This document shows positions 19,713 to 27,750 of a DNA stretch of 64,000 nucleotides, in pieces (position 1 is the first letter of the stretch; every line of letters starts with the position of its first letter). The stretch comes from Solirubrobacteraceae bacterium. Its GTDB lineage: Bacteria; Actinomycetota; Thermoleophilia; Solirubrobacterales; Solirubrobacteraceae. Location: assembly GCA_017882455.1 (NCBI GenBank), contig JADGPL010000005.1, positions 95,801 through 159,800 of the forward strand, written 5' to 3'. The notes beneath the pieces were generated by a model, which did not search any database, was not told where the DNA came from, and saw only the letters and a program-made list of their open reading frames with translations. The position numbers and the translations under genes were made by a program.

Positions 19713-20258
19713 ATGCCCACTCGGATAACACCCAGCTCTGACCCGGTGGCAACTTCTCCCAGGCATCGGCCGCGCTGCTACATAGCCAGCCCGCTCGGGT
19801 TCAACGAGGCCGGGCGGCACTACTACCAGGCGGTCTTCCTTCCCGCGCTGGCCCACGTCGTCACCCCCGTCGATCCGTGGTCGCTGACGCCCACCAGGGA
19901 GATCGACGAAGCCCGAGAGGCAGGCAAGCTGGGCGAGCTGGTGCTCGATATGGGGAGGCGGAATACCGCGGCGATCCGGTCCAGCTCTCTCCTCGTGGCG
20001 TGGCTGGACGGCCAAGAGCCGGACTCGGGCACCGTCGCAGAGCTTGGGTACGCGGCGGCGCTTGGCATGCCCTGCTTTGGGTTGCGCTCAGACCTGCGTC
20101 AGACCGGAGAGGAGGGCGCGACGGTCAACCTTCAGGTCGAGGCATTCGTGGCCGACAGCGGGGGCCGGATCGTGGCCTCTCTCGAGGCACTCGTCGTTGA
20201 GCTGCGGCTGGTCGTCGACGACGTCTTGGCGGCGTCGGATGGCGTCGGAGATCAGTAG
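19713..20258 (+). CDS. nucleoside 2-deoxyribosyltransferase-like protein
   Basis: A 181-residue protein. RCYIASPLGFNEAGRHYYQ, then RNTAAIRSSSLLVAWLDGQEPDSGTVAELGYAAALGMPCFGLRSD, is the nucleoside 2-deoxyribosyltransferase fold, with the catalytic Glu expected in GTVAELGYA and the Asp in VAWLDG. Classical members exchange the base of deoxynucleosides; divergent ones have been proposed to hydrolyse or make modified nucleotides in bacterial conflict systems. The roughly 20-residue start before RPRCYIAS is polar and may not be native. It converges with the toxin-antitoxin pair. Confidence 0.8.
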   Translation: MPTRITPSSDPVATSPRHRPRCYIASPLGFNEAGRHYYQAVFLPALAHVVTPVDPWSLTPTREIDEAREAGKLGELVLDMGRRNTAAIRSSSLLVAWLDGQEPDSGTVAELGYAAALGMPCFGLRSDLRQTGEEGATVNLQVEAFVADSGGRIVASLEALVVELRLVVDDVLAASDGVGDQ

Positions 20259-20381
20259 GAGGCCACCGCTTCGATTCGCGGCCGCTGGCGCCCAACCGCC
20301 GCCAGACCGTGGTCCTCCGTAATGCTCAGGCGCAAGCTTCGATTCTGCGTAGGTCGGCACGGAGAGCGAGCGTAGATGACG

Positions 20382-20840
20382 TTAGTCAGGTGGTGTCTGT
20401 TTCTCGAGGGCACCAGGGGGTGCGATCCAGACGCTTGTGAAGTGAAGTGCCTGCGCAAGGCGGTCGTAATGGTGGTCGTAATGCAGCACATCAACGCCGG
20501 CGTCTTGTGCTGCGGCTGCGATCAATGCGTCTGCCAGGGGAACTCGGTGCTGCCCAGGTCCATCAGAGGCAAGGTCTCGTAGCGCTCCGCCTGCGGCTCG
20601 CTGTGCAGAGACTGCGACTGGAAGGTCACGTAGAAGGGCTTGCTCCGCCTCGACGATCGAGAACTCATCTGCATTGCGCGCCGAGTACAGCAGCTCGAGT
20701 GTGACGATCGAGCAGGTCACGATCTGCCTGCCCCGTAGCGCGGTGGCCCACAAATCCCGGATACGCGGGTGCGGTGCGCGAGCCCAGGCCGAGGTGTCGG
20801 CGATCAGCACCCTGCCCCCAAAGGGGGCATCCTCTCCCAT
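20382..20840 (-). CDS. PIN-domain ribonuclease toxin (VapC type)
   Basis: A 152-residue PIN nuclease. The four acidic positions are visible: Asp in LIADTSAWAR, Glu in TLELLYSAR, Asp in LADALIAAAA and Asp in LHYDHHYDRLA. VapC toxins cleave tRNA or rRNA when free of their antitoxin. The ATG is 2 bp after the antitoxin stop, so the pair forms one operon. The C-terminal tail after the PIN fold (ALEKQTPPD) is short. The target RNA is unknown. Confidence 0.9.
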   Translation of the reverse strand: MGEDAPFGGRVLIADTSAWARAPHPRIRDLWATALRGRQIVTCSIVTLELLYSARNADEFSIVEAEQALLRDLPVAVSAQRAAGGALRDLASDGPGQHRVPLADALIAAAAQDAGVDVLHYDHHYDRLAQALHFTSVWIAPPGALEKQTPPD

Positions 20841-20842
20841 AG

Positions 20843-21109
20843 CTACTTGCCCCAGGCAAGCTCGTCAATGCGCTGTGCGACCTCGACATCGAACCCGGGA
20901 TCGGTCGAGGTCGAGCGCTCGATCAGGCGCTCGATGCCCTCGGCGTCTTGTTGGCGCTCAGCGAGCATTGCCTCGGCGCCGCGAATCGCGAGGTCGTGCA
21001 CGAGAGACGCAGCCGGCCGGTCAGGCGCGACGAGGGGCGCAACCCGGTCCAATGCATCTGCCAGCGCTTGGTCCTTCGTGACGGGTATGCGGGCAAATCT
21101 TGTCGGCAT
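20843..21109 (-). CDS. VapB-like antitoxin
   Basis: An 88-residue protein directly upstream of the PIN toxin. It begins MPTRFARIPVTKDQALADALDR, a short N-terminal strand followed by helices as in ribbon-helix-helix antitoxins, and ends acidic (DPGFDVEVAQRIDELAWGK), the usual toxin-wrapping part. DNA-binding and toxin neutralisation are inferred from gene order and size. A perfect 11-bp palindrome lies 20 bp upstream and is its likely operator. Confidence 0.75.
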   Translation of the reverse strand: MPTRFARIPVTKDQALADALDRVAPLVAPDRPAASLVHDLAIRGAEAMLAERQQDAEGIERLIERSTSTDPGFDVEVAQRIDELAWGK

Positions 21110-21128
21110 AAGACTACGGTAGCACCGT

Positions 21129-21139
21129 GGTGTAACACC
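21129..21139. promoter_or_regulatory. palindromic operator upstream of the vapBC-like pair
   Basis: GGTGTAACACC is a perfect inverted repeat (5-bp arms, 1-bp centre), 20 bp before the antitoxin start on the minus strand. Further GGTGC/GCACC half-sites flank it. The position suits autoregulation by the antitoxin. Confidence 0.5.
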
Positions 21140-21225
21140 AAACTCCTCCGCGGGGCCGAGCTCGATTCATCCATAGGCAGAGCTCACACAAAGACCAGAA
21201 TCTCCGGCGAAATGGCGAGTCGCCG

Positions 21226-23682
21226 TCAGGAACCGTCGTTCACAAATGCCTGGTAGGGGCGGCAGGGCTCGTTGCGCAGGCTTGGGCAGGGCGGCAGTCC
21301 GGTGGGCACGTTGACACCGGGCACGACCGCGAGGGTGAGGTTGGCGGGCCTGCCCGGCCCGAACGCGATCGACACATTGGCGGTGGTGCCTTCCGGCTGC
21401 GTCTCGCTGAACGACCACACGGGCTGGGTGCCGTTGGGCGCAGCGATCGTCACCCTGATGCGCGAGCCTGCCCGGTAGACGTGTCCCTCGAAGTACAGCG
21501 GAATCGTGACCGGGACGAATTCGTGAGCCGGCATGGACCGCACATCGGACGCGAGGAAGCTCGGGATCGGCTGAAGCGGCGTGGGGGCCTGGTCGAGCAT
21601 GTTTGACGAGGTGGTGGCGAGCTTGCGCTCACTGGCTCGGATCCAGCCGTTCTGGACGAAGGTTTCGTTGCCGTCGGGGCGCACCTCGCTGACCGTCGCC
21701 TGGAGATCGACGTCTGGAGTCGATGACTTCACCCAGAGGTTGACGGCGCCTGCGCCGATGGCGGTTGTGTCGCTGGTGAGGGGTGCCGACACATAGGAGA
21801 CGGCGGAGCCTGCCGGTGGCGGCTCCCAGTTCCATTTCCATGCGGACGCGTTGCTCCACAGCCCGCCTGTGCCCGTGTTGCTCGAGTAGTCCGTCAGCGG
21901 AGTGGCGCTCGCATCGGAGGTATAGGAGTCGACCCCCGGGGCCGTTGCCGGCTGTTCGTTGATTGTGCCTTTCGCCCCGAGATACCACGAGCGAGCCGTC
22001 GTGCCGGGGATCGGGAACGCTGAGAACGATTGTTCGAACGCGGGATAGGGGTTGCCGGGCGTCGCGGAGCCAGTCGGTGAGGTTCCTGCGCCGTTGTCGA
22101 ACAGCACCCGAACCTCCGGGAGCGCTTCGAAGGTCGACAGTGCGTTTGCGTACAAGAGACGTTCCTGCACCGGGTCCGGCGGTAGCGTGACGATGTCTCC
22201 AGCCGGGACCCCCAGCGCCATTTTGTAGAAGATCGGAGCGGCGAGATGGACGATCGCCCGGCCGTAGATCGGCGCTCGGCGCGCCACGAACAGCGTCAGG
22301 AAATCGTATAGCCGGTCGAGGGTATACGGATCGAGCGAGTCGATGTGCGCGCCGTTGGTGAACGTGAACCACTTCCGTTCGGTGCCGGTGAAGTGCTCCG
22401 CCAGATCGGCGCAGTGCCCGCCGGTCTGCTCGTCCTCCCACTGGCATGCCATGAACGTCGGAACGTCGATGTTGTGCACGAACGTCACCGGGTCCAGCGG
22501 ATCGGCCACAGGCGGGGTGTAGGTCGCGTTTTCCTTGACTTCTCCCAGCAGGTTCGTCGCCTCCCCGTGCAGGTCCTGGTTGCTCGCGCAGGTCCCGTCA
22601 CCCGCCTGGATCTGTTCGTAGGCCCAGTGCTCGCCGCTGTCTGGACCTGCCGCTTCTGCGTCGTGCTGTCGTTCTTCGGCCCAGGGCACCGCGAAACCGG
22701 TGTTGAGGACACCGCCGGGATATAGCGTCGTCGCTGTTGCGTCGAGCACCGACAGCGGCGCGATCGCCGCGAGGGACGGGGGATCGAGCTGAGCGGCGAA
22801 AAGCTGACTGATCCCGCCGTAGGAGATGCCGAGCATTCCGACCTTGTGGTTGAGCACCCACGGCTGACGGGCGATCGTCTCGATCACGTCGTAGGCGTCG
22901 AGGTTCTCCAGCGGTTCGAAATAATCAAACGCGCCGCCCGAGCAGCCGGTACCGCGCATGTTCACGTCGACGACCGCGAACCCCATCAGGTTGGCCACTT
23001 CGGCGATCCCGCTTTCCGGGCCCGCGGGGTTCGCGTAGCCGTATCCCGAGTATTCGATCAGCGTTGGGTACGGCGACGTGCGGCTCGCCGTTGGGGAGGC
23101 CGGGAGCTGAAAGTCCGAGCTTGAGCCAAACACGCCCGCCGGGATGCCAGGCGGGTGGACGTCGATCGCCAACTGGGTACCGTCGCGCGTCGTCAGATAC
23201 GTGTAGCCACTGTCCGGGATCGACTGCCTGTAGATGCCGGGGTCCCACGGCGCCGCGGCTTTCGTGTGGACGGTGATCGGCGCCGATTCTTCGCCTGTCG
23301 AGCTCAACCGGACGTGGTAGCGCCATCCCGGCGCGACGTCCCGGAACAGCAACCCCCCAAGCGAGTCCGCGGTCTGCGTGGACACCGTTTCGCCATTCGA
23401 CCGCAGCAGCGACATCTGAGCGCTCGGGGCCAAGCCGGTGACATACACCTGCTCCACGCTTCCGTGCACGCTGAAGGCAGACGCAGCCGCGGCGACCACG
23501 AGCCAGACGACGGCTGTCGCAAGCGTCACGACGGCGCCGATACGCGCACGACGCCGGGGCACAGACGCTGCGACCAAGCGGCTACCGACTCCCACGCGGC
23601 CCAACGCACGACGATCACCGCTCGCTGGCTCGGCACGCAGCGGCACCTTCCCATCCCGTACATCCCCAATGCACGTCCCCAT
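21226..23682 (-). CDS. secreted S15/CocE-type X-Pro dipeptidyl peptidase-like hydrolase
   Basis: About 818 residues from ATG 23682 (an ATG at 23754 is the other option). An N-terminal hydrophobic segment (VVTLATAVVWLVVAAAASAF) is a signal or anchor. The hydrolase core has the nucleophile motif GISYGGISQ, an RGTGCSGGAFDYF segment typical of S15/CocE enzymes, and a catalytic His likely in TNGAHIDSLDPY. The last 230 or so residues are the beta-rich X-Pro domain (LWVKSSTPDVDLQATVSEV). It probably hydrolyses peptides or esters outside the cell. A tandem repeat lies just upstream of the start. Confidence 0.85.
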   Translation of the reverse strand: MGTCIGDVRDGKVPLRAEPASGDRRALGRVGVGSRLVAASVPRRRARIGAVVTLATAVVWLVVAAAASAFSVHGSVEQVYVTGLAPSAQMSLLRSNGETVSTQTADSLGGLLFRDVAPGWRYHVRLSSTGEESAPITVHTKAAAPWDPGIYRQSIPDSGYTYLTTRDGTQLAIDVHPPGIPAGVFGSSSDFQLPASPTASRTSPYPTLIEYSGYGYANPAGPESGIAEVANLMGFAVVDVNMRGTGCSGGAFDYFEPLENLDAYDVIETIARQPWVLNHKVGMLGISYGGISQLFAAQLDPPSLAAIAPLSVLDATATTLYPGGVLNTGFAVPWAEERQHDAEAAGPDSGEHWAYEQIQAGDGTCASNQDLHGEATNLLGEVKENATYTPPVADPLDPVTFVHNIDVPTFMACQWEDEQTGGHCADLAEHFTGTERKWFTFTNGAHIDSLDPYTLDRLYDFLTLFVARRAPIYGRAIVHLAAPIFYKMALGVPAGDIVTLPPDPVQERLLYANALSTFEALPEVRVLFDNGAGTSPTGSATPGNPYPAFEQSFSAFPIPGTTARSWYLGAKGTINEQPATAPGVDSYTSDASATPLTDYSSNTGTGGLWSNASAWKWNWEPPPAGSAVSYVSAPLTSDTTAIGAGAVNLWVKSSTPDVDLQATVSEVRPDGNETFVQNGWIRASERKLATTSSNMLDQAPTPLQPIPSFLASDVRSMPAHEFVPVTIPLYFEGHVYRAGSRIRVTIAAPNGTQPVWSFSETQPEGTTANVSIAFGPGRPANLTLAVVPGVNVPTGLPPCPSLRNEPCRPYQAFVNDGS

Positions 23683-23737
23683 GTAGTCCAAAGTAAACAG
23701 CACTTGAGCGGTCAGCAGCACCTGCCGGCCGTGAATC

Positions 23738-23849
23738 CGCGGTTCGCAGGTCACACCGGCGAGATCGCGGTTCGCAGGTCACACCGGCGAGATCGCGGTT
23801 CGCAGGTCACACCGGCGAGATCGCGGTTCGCAGGTCACACCGGCGAGAT
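23738..23849. repeat. 28-bp perfect tandem repeat, four copies
   Basis: Units occupy 23738-23765, 23766-23793, 23794-23821 and 23822-23849 with no mismatch and no spacer. Each contains GGTTCGCAGGTCACACCGG. The array lies 55 bp upstream of the chosen start of the secreted hydrolase and 150 bp from the tRNA-Ala gene. Confidence 0.97.
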
Positions 23850-23998
23850 CGGTGACACTCACCTCGACGTCCCCGACGAGGACGAGATGGGCGCCTCGAG
23901 TGGGCCGCCGGTGTCCGCCCTGAATGCCTGGCGGCCCCAGCCGGACCGCGCCGGCGAGCTATGGCCGTTAGCCCTGCGATCTGCAGGGACTTCGCGAA

Positions 23999-24071
23999 TG
24001 GAGCTAGGGGGACTCGAACCCCCGACCTCCTGGGTGCGATCCAGGCGCTCTCCCAACTGAGCTATAGCCCC
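23999..24071 (-). tRNA. tRNA-Ala(CGC)
   Basis: The 73-nt cloverleaf is complete on the minus strand. The acceptor GGGGCTA pairs with TAGCTCC and includes the G3-U70 pair that identifies alanine tRNA. D arm TAGCTCAGTTGGGAGAGCG, anticodon stem CCTGG/CCAGG with loop ATCGCAC (anticodon CGC), T arm GGGGGTTCGAGTCCCC and discriminator A. CCA is not fully encoded beyond the discriminator. Confidence 0.97.
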
Positions 24072-24159
24072 GCAGGCGCGGACCGATCGGTAGCGGCCAG
24101 CGCGAGGAAGTGTAGTCGCAGAACGCTGCTCAGCGAGGGCAGTAAGGTTAGGAGGCGTT

Positions 24160-24645
24160 ATGGGATTGCTAGACGACGCCATACGCGAACATCTGGAGCT
24201 GAAGCGCCGAGCAGGCGCCGACCCTGGTGAGATCGCGCGCACACAGCACGAGGCCCTTGAGCCGATCTTCCCGGACGAGCACCTCGATGCGAGCGACGGG
24301 GCGGTGGATCTGTCGATGCAGGACACGCCCGAGATGGAGCTCGAGGAGCCTCTCGTCGAGGAGACGCCTGTGGACGACGAGGCCGCACCGCCGGATGAGG
24401 GCGCGGGCTTTGCGAGCGTGGGCCAGGAGACGGCCGAGTTGGACATGCAGGCGGTGCTCGACGCGGATCAGGACCACCCGTTCGATCAGCCGGGGCAGTC
24501 GCCGGCCGGGACGCGTCCTGTACGAGCCAGCCCCGCAGGCCAGGTACCTGAGCAGGACTCGATGGAGTGGGAGGTCCCGGGAAGCGGCGAGAGCCGAGCG
24601 GCACCCGAGGAAGTCCCCGGACAAGAGCGTCTCAGCTTCGAGTAG
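24160..24645 (+). CDS. acidic low-complexity protein with conserved N-terminus
   Basis: A 161-residue, strongly acidic protein. The start MGLLDDAIREHLELKRRAGADPGEI is an amphipathic helix of a kind I recall at the start of small actinobacterial proteins; the rest is Glu/Asp/Pro-rich and probably disordered. No enzyme motif, membrane segment or signal peptide is visible. The ATG has a good GGAGGCG ribosome-binding site 6 bp upstream. Function unknown. Confidence 0.75.
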   Translation: MGLLDDAIREHLELKRRAGADPGEIARTQHEALEPIFPDEHLDASDGAVDLSMQDTPEMELEEPLVEETPVDDEAAPPDEGAGFASVGQETAELDMQAVLDADQDHPFDQPGQSPAGTRPVRASPAGQVPEQDSMEWEVPGSGESRAAPEEVPGQERLSFE

Positions 24646-24755
24646 CGGCCAGCCGGCCGATCCGTGCGCCGGCGCTCTGAGCGCGTGGCCGCGCCGGCGG
24701 CACCTTCTGACCGACTCCAGAAGCCCGCCCTGCCATCATCTTCGCTGGATGCGCG

Positions 24756-25193
24756 ATGACTGAGCCCAGCGGACGCGATCTTCTCAACGAGTGGCGGCGC
24801 ATGATGGAGTCCGTGATCTCCTCGGCGGCGTCGGCCTCGGGACGCTCAGAGCTGCCGGGCGACCTGCTTCGGGCCACCCAGCGCCAGCTCGAGCTCGTGC
24901 AGGAGGTGCTCGAGCGTGAGCGCACGCTGCAGAGCGACCTGGCGGGCCGCCTATTCGCCCCGATCGATGCCCTCTTCGACCTGCTTGAGGAGACCGGCTC
25001 GACGCTGGCCCGGCAGGCCGAAGCGCTCGAGGCCGCAGGCGCGGCGCTCGAGGAGACCGCCGGCCTGATGAGGCGCCAAGCCGAGCTGTTCGAGCGATCA
25101 GTCGCCACGTTGCGACAACCGTCGAAGCTCGCCAAGGCCGCCACGGGAGTCAAGCGCCAGCCGAAACCGAGTCGACGGCGCAGCTCGAGCTGA
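24756..25193 (+). CDS. coiled-coil protein, phasin-like in outline
   Basis: A 145-residue, almost wholly helical protein: LLNEWRRMMESVISSAASASGRS, then heptad-rich LLRATQRQLELVQEVLERERTLQ and FDLLEETGSTLARQAEALEAAG, and a basic tail (KRQPKPSRRRSSS). The outline resembles phasins, which coat polyester granules, but I cannot confirm the family and there are no PHA genes nearby. The start at ATG 24756 follows a 110-bp gap after the acidic protein gene. Confidence 0.6.
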   Translation: MTEPSGRDLLNEWRRMMESVISSAASASGRSELPGDLLRATQRQLELVQEVLERERTLQSDLAGRLFAPIDALFDLLEETGSTLARQAEALEAAGAALEETAGLMRRQAELFERSVATLRQPSKLAKAATGVKRQPKPSRRRSSS

Positions 25194-25242
25194 GGGCGGT
25201 TGCCATGGGAGCGGTGCCAGGCCGTTGGCGGCATCGCCATAG

Positions 25243-25299
25243 GGCGTATATTGAGGCTCCTGGGGCCATAGCTCAGCTGGGAGAGCGCCTGCTTTGCAA
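25243..25299 (+). repeat. left attachment repeat: original tRNA-Ala 5' half
   Basis: This holds a GGCGTATATTGAGG promoter stretch followed by 38 nt identical to the 5' half of tRNA-Ala(UGC), through the anticodon loop (25262-25299). After 25299 the sequence leaves the tRNA. It is therefore the orphaned 5' half and not a working tRNA gene. The crossover lies at or before the anticodon loop. Confidence 0.9.
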
Positions 25300-25405
25300 T
25301 CGGGTTGCAGTGCGGCTCCGTAGGCCCGGTTTCCCTGTGTTTATCGGCAGCTTCGGTGGTGGGACCGCTGCGCGGATATGGGTGGATTGGGCGCGATCCG
25401 GCGGG

Positions 25406-25438
25406 GTTTGGGCAGCAGAATCGGGCTGCTGCCCAAAC
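25406..25438. repeat. TGGGCAGCAG hairpin, copy 1
   Basis: A perfect 13-bp stem (GTTTGGGCAGCAG and its complement) closes a 7-nt loop. It lies 30 bp past the stop of the minus-strand exported-protein gene. No T-run follows on either strand. The same hairpin recurs at 31204-31236 with a compensatory base-pair change. Confidence 0.9.
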
Positions 25439-25467
25439 GGCGGGTAGTGGGTCAGTTTGGACAGGTC

Positions 25468-25857
25468 TTAGGCGTGGTACCACTCGACGGTGGCGCTTCC
25501 CTTTGTGCAGACCCCGCCTGCTCCGTGACCGGGGAAGCCGGCGCCGTCTCCGTGGCACGTCCAGCCGGGCATGCCGTAGAGCTTCCAGCGGAATTGGGAG
25601 GCCGGCCCTTCGGGGTTGCCGAGAAAGCTCACGCCCACCCCCGACTCCATCGCCCTCGCCATCCCCAACGCTTCCGCGCAGGACGCACCGCGTGTGGATA
25701 TCCGGATTGGGTAGCCGCGGTCGAAGCCTTTGAGTGTTGGGACTGAAGGACACTGGTGATTCGGCGGAGCGTAGGCGGTCGCTTGCCCATGCTGAACGAG
25801 CAGCGCCGCGCCGCCGAGCAGCGCCACCGCCACGATGACCAACGTCAACCTTTTCAC
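25468..25857 (-). CDS. small exported protein, unknown
   Basis: A 129-residue protein with a clear signal sequence (MKRLTLVIVAVALLGGAALLVQHG). The mature part has Cys residues (HQCPSVP, RGASCAEALGMARAME, GWTCHGDG, GGVCTKGS) that could form two disulfides, and ends in GSATVEWYHA. A similar arrangement, with a Cys in an Ala-rich helix followed by Gly-rich Cys strands, is common in small actinobacterial secreted proteins of no known function. It is the leftmost gene of the integrative element. Confidence 0.75.
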   Translation of the reverse strand: MKRLTLVIVAVALLGGAALLVQHGQATAYAPPNHQCPSVPTLKGFDRGYPIRISTRGASCAEALGMARAMESGVGVSFLGNPEGPASQFRWKLYGMPGWTCHGDGAGFPGHGAGGVCTKGSATVEWYHA

Positions 25858-25918
25858 GATGGCCGCACCCTATCCGACTCCCGACCGGGCGCCCAAACGA
25901 CGTGGCTGCCCGATGCGC

Positions 25919-26203
25919 CTACTGCGGACGGTTGCCTTGCGCGGCGGGCGGCCATGTCGCGCCATGCCGCTCCGCTCGCGTCTCGGCTCTGACGAGTAGG
26001 TCGGATGGCCGGACGCCGAGCGTGGTCGCCAGCTTCGCCACGGTGGCAACGGTCGGCCGGCGCTCGGCGCGCTCGATCCCGCCGATGTAGTTGCGGTGGA
26101 CGCCACTGTCGAGGCCAAGGCGCTCCTGGGATACCCCGAGTTCGTCGCGTAGGTTTCGGATCGCCTCGCCGAGGCCAGCGAGTAGCGGGTCGGGTGCAGA
26201 CAC
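25919..26203 (-). CDS. XRE-family repressor
   Basis: A 94-residue helix-turn-helix protein. LGEAIRNLRDELGVSQERLGLDSGVHRNYIGGIERAERRPTVATVAKLATTLGV is the complete XRE/Cro fold (about residues 9-63), with the recognition helix around VHRNYIGGIE. The tail is short and basic. It is divergent from the lipoprotein gene, with a palindrome in the 47 bp between their starts, so it probably controls both directions. Confidence 0.88.
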   Translation of the reverse strand: MSAPDPLLAGLGEAIRNLRDELGVSQERLGLDSGVHRNYIGGIERAERRPTVATVAKLATTLGVRPSDLLVRAETRAERHGATWPPAAQGNRPQ

Positions 26204-26223
26204 AAGGCTGCACGTTGCACCCC

Positions 26224-26255
26224 AACCGTGTTAGGTTCTACAGCCTAACCGTGTT
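26224..26255. promoter_or_regulatory. operator between the XRE gene and the lipoprotein gene
   Basis: GTTAGG (26230-26235) and CCTAAC (26244-26249) form an inverted repeat with an 8-bp centre. The flanking 9-mer AACCGTGTT is present as a direct repeat at 26224-26232 and 26247-26255. The site sits between divergent starts and overlaps the GTG of the lipoprotein gene. Confidence 0.6.
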
Positions 26256-26916
26256 GCGCGATTCAGAACCGGGCCGCAGGGCGTTTGCAGGCAACCATCT
26301 CGCGGTGGCGGCTACATGCGCAGTCCTACTCGCGGCGACAGGCTGCGGGGCAACGAGCACCAAGACCGTGGCTCCGGCCTCGACCTCGGCTGCGCCAGGG
26401 ACGACCTCACCGGGAGCATGGACCGGGCTGGGGGCCAAGCTGGCGGACTGGGAAACGGCGCATCCGAGAGGACCTCGCAAATCTGACTGCTCCGGTGAAG
26501 GCTGCTACGGCTACGGGGAACGAATAATGGCTAGCGAAGAATCGGTGTCCCAGTTCACCTCGTTTTCGACCACTGGAGCACCCGACTATCGCGTAGACGG
26601 GTACGAGCAGGCGATCGGCGATGGCACATCCCTGGCGGTAGCCAAGACCGATGTGCTCCGACTCCTACCGAGCGACACGAGGACTACCGCCTTCTGGATC
26701 GCTCGCGGTGCCAATGGCTCCTGTGCTCTTTGGAACCTCAAAAGCAAGACGCTCGGCCGATGGCTCGGCGAGAACAAGAAGGTGGGCGATTCACAGGGCG
26801 CCCTCGGCGTCGAGCTCAATACCTTGCGCTCTGATGGGAGTAGTGCATTCAGGACGGATGATGTAAGCAACGCGAGTGTCAGCATCGCAGCTTCGCCAAG
26901 GGCGACAAGTTGCTGA
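26251..26916 (+). CDS. lipoprotein of unknown function
   Basis: A 221-residue protein. After about 15 polar residues a hydrophobic segment (LAVAATCAVLLAATGC) ends in a lipobox-like cysteine, followed by a Ser/Thr/Ala/Pro linker. The mature domain contains KSDCSGEGCYGYGERIMAS, VDGYEQAIGDG and RGANGSCALWNLKSKTLG. I recognise no family. The start is GTG 26251 (TTG 26254 possible). The stop TGA overlaps the ATG of the next gene, so the two exported proteins are coupled and divergently controlled with the XRE gene. Confidence 0.7.
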   Translation: MLRDSEPGRRAFAGNHLAVAATCAVLLAATGCGATSTKTVAPASTSAAPGTTSPGAWTGLGAKLADWETAHPRGPRKSDCSGEGCYGYGERIMASEESVSQFTSFSTTGAPDYRVDGYEQAIGDGTSLAVAKTDVLRLLPSDTRTTAFWIARGANGSCALWNLKSKTLGRWLGENKKVGDSQGALGVELNTLRSDGSSAFRTDDVSNASVSIAASPRATSC

Positions 26917-27611
26917 TGCGCCGATCCGTCGCCCTCGCCGTACTCATCGCGCTCGGCCTCACAGTCGGCCTCGTTGCCTCCGCCGCAGCGAGCGTCACGG
27001 CCCCCTGCGTACCACCGGGTTTGGTTCCCTCACCGGAACTAGAAGCGACCTGCAAGGCCCTAGCCGAAGCTGAAGCGGAAAGCGCCAAGATGGCCGCCGA
27101 AGAAGCCGCCCCAACGTCCCTCAACGTCACGCTCGAATCGCACCACGGCCACTCCTACGCCGAACCGGGCTACACCGTCATCAAGAGCGAAACACCCGGC
27201 CGGGACCTGACGGTCCAGGTGAGCACACGCGGCGAAACGGTGGTCTTTACCGAAGAATCCCGGTTGGGTGACGGCAAGGTGTGGATTCCATGGTCGTGCG
27301 GGCACCCCGGGGCGGTGTACAGCTACACGGTCTCAGCAGGCACGCAGAGCATCCTCACGCGGAGCGGCCATTTCACGGGCGCCAGCCGGTACTGGTGCGG
27401 GCAACTACTCCGTCGCGCGGTGCGGGAACGCGCTGAAGCGATCCGCCAGCGGGAAGCGGTCGAACGCAAGCACCGCCGCGAAGCGCTCGAACGGCAGCGC
27501 CGTTTTGAAGCCAACTGTCGGACGGTCGGTGGGATACCCGTCACGATCCAGACCAGTGAAGGTCCGTACATCGTCTGTCGCAGCCAAACCGGCGGCATCG
27601 TCCCGGTGTAG
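26916..27611 (+). CDS. secreted protein with charged coiled region, unknown
   Basis: A 231-residue exported protein. Signal peptide MRRSVALAVLIALGLTVGLV..AASA; then an Ala/Glu helix (EATCKALAEAEAESAKMAAEE); then a beta-rich domain (NVTLESHHGHSYAEPGYTV, TVQVSTRGETVVFTEES, KVWIPWSCGHPGAVYSYTV). A highly charged helix follows (ERAEAIRQREAVERKHRREAL), with a short Cys-containing end. It is coupled to the lipoprotein upstream. The beta domain resembles the exported domain repeats seen in Thermoleophilia-type proteins, but I cannot name it. Confidence 0.7.
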   Translation: MRRSVALAVLIALGLTVGLVASAAASVTAPCVPPGLVPSPELEATCKALAEAEAESAKMAAEEAAPTSLNVTLESHHGHSYAEPGYTVIKSETPGRDLTVQVSTRGETVVFTEESRLGDGKVWIPWSCGHPGAVYSYTVSAGTQSILTRSGHFTGASRYWCGQLLRRAVRERAEAIRQREAVERKHRREALERQRRFEANCRTVGGIPVTIQTSEGPYIVCRSQTGGIVPV

Positions 27612-27750
27612 CTGCGTTCCACGACCGTCCGGTAGGCCACCCGCCCCAGAGCTTGGGACGCGCGCACTCCAGCGTGTCGGGTCAGGCCATGACAGGCCAC
27701 TGCGTTCATCCAGGCAGGCGTTAGCCGCATGAATCAGTCGTGGGCCGTCT

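Noticed and set aside
23738..23849. CRISPR array
   Set aside because: The 28-bp units are directly contiguous with no spacers, and no cas genes are in the window.
25262..25299. A second tRNA-Ala(UGC) gene at the left end of the element
   Set aside because: Only positions 1-38 match; the 3' half of the anticodon arm, variable loop, T arm and acceptor 3' strand are absent.
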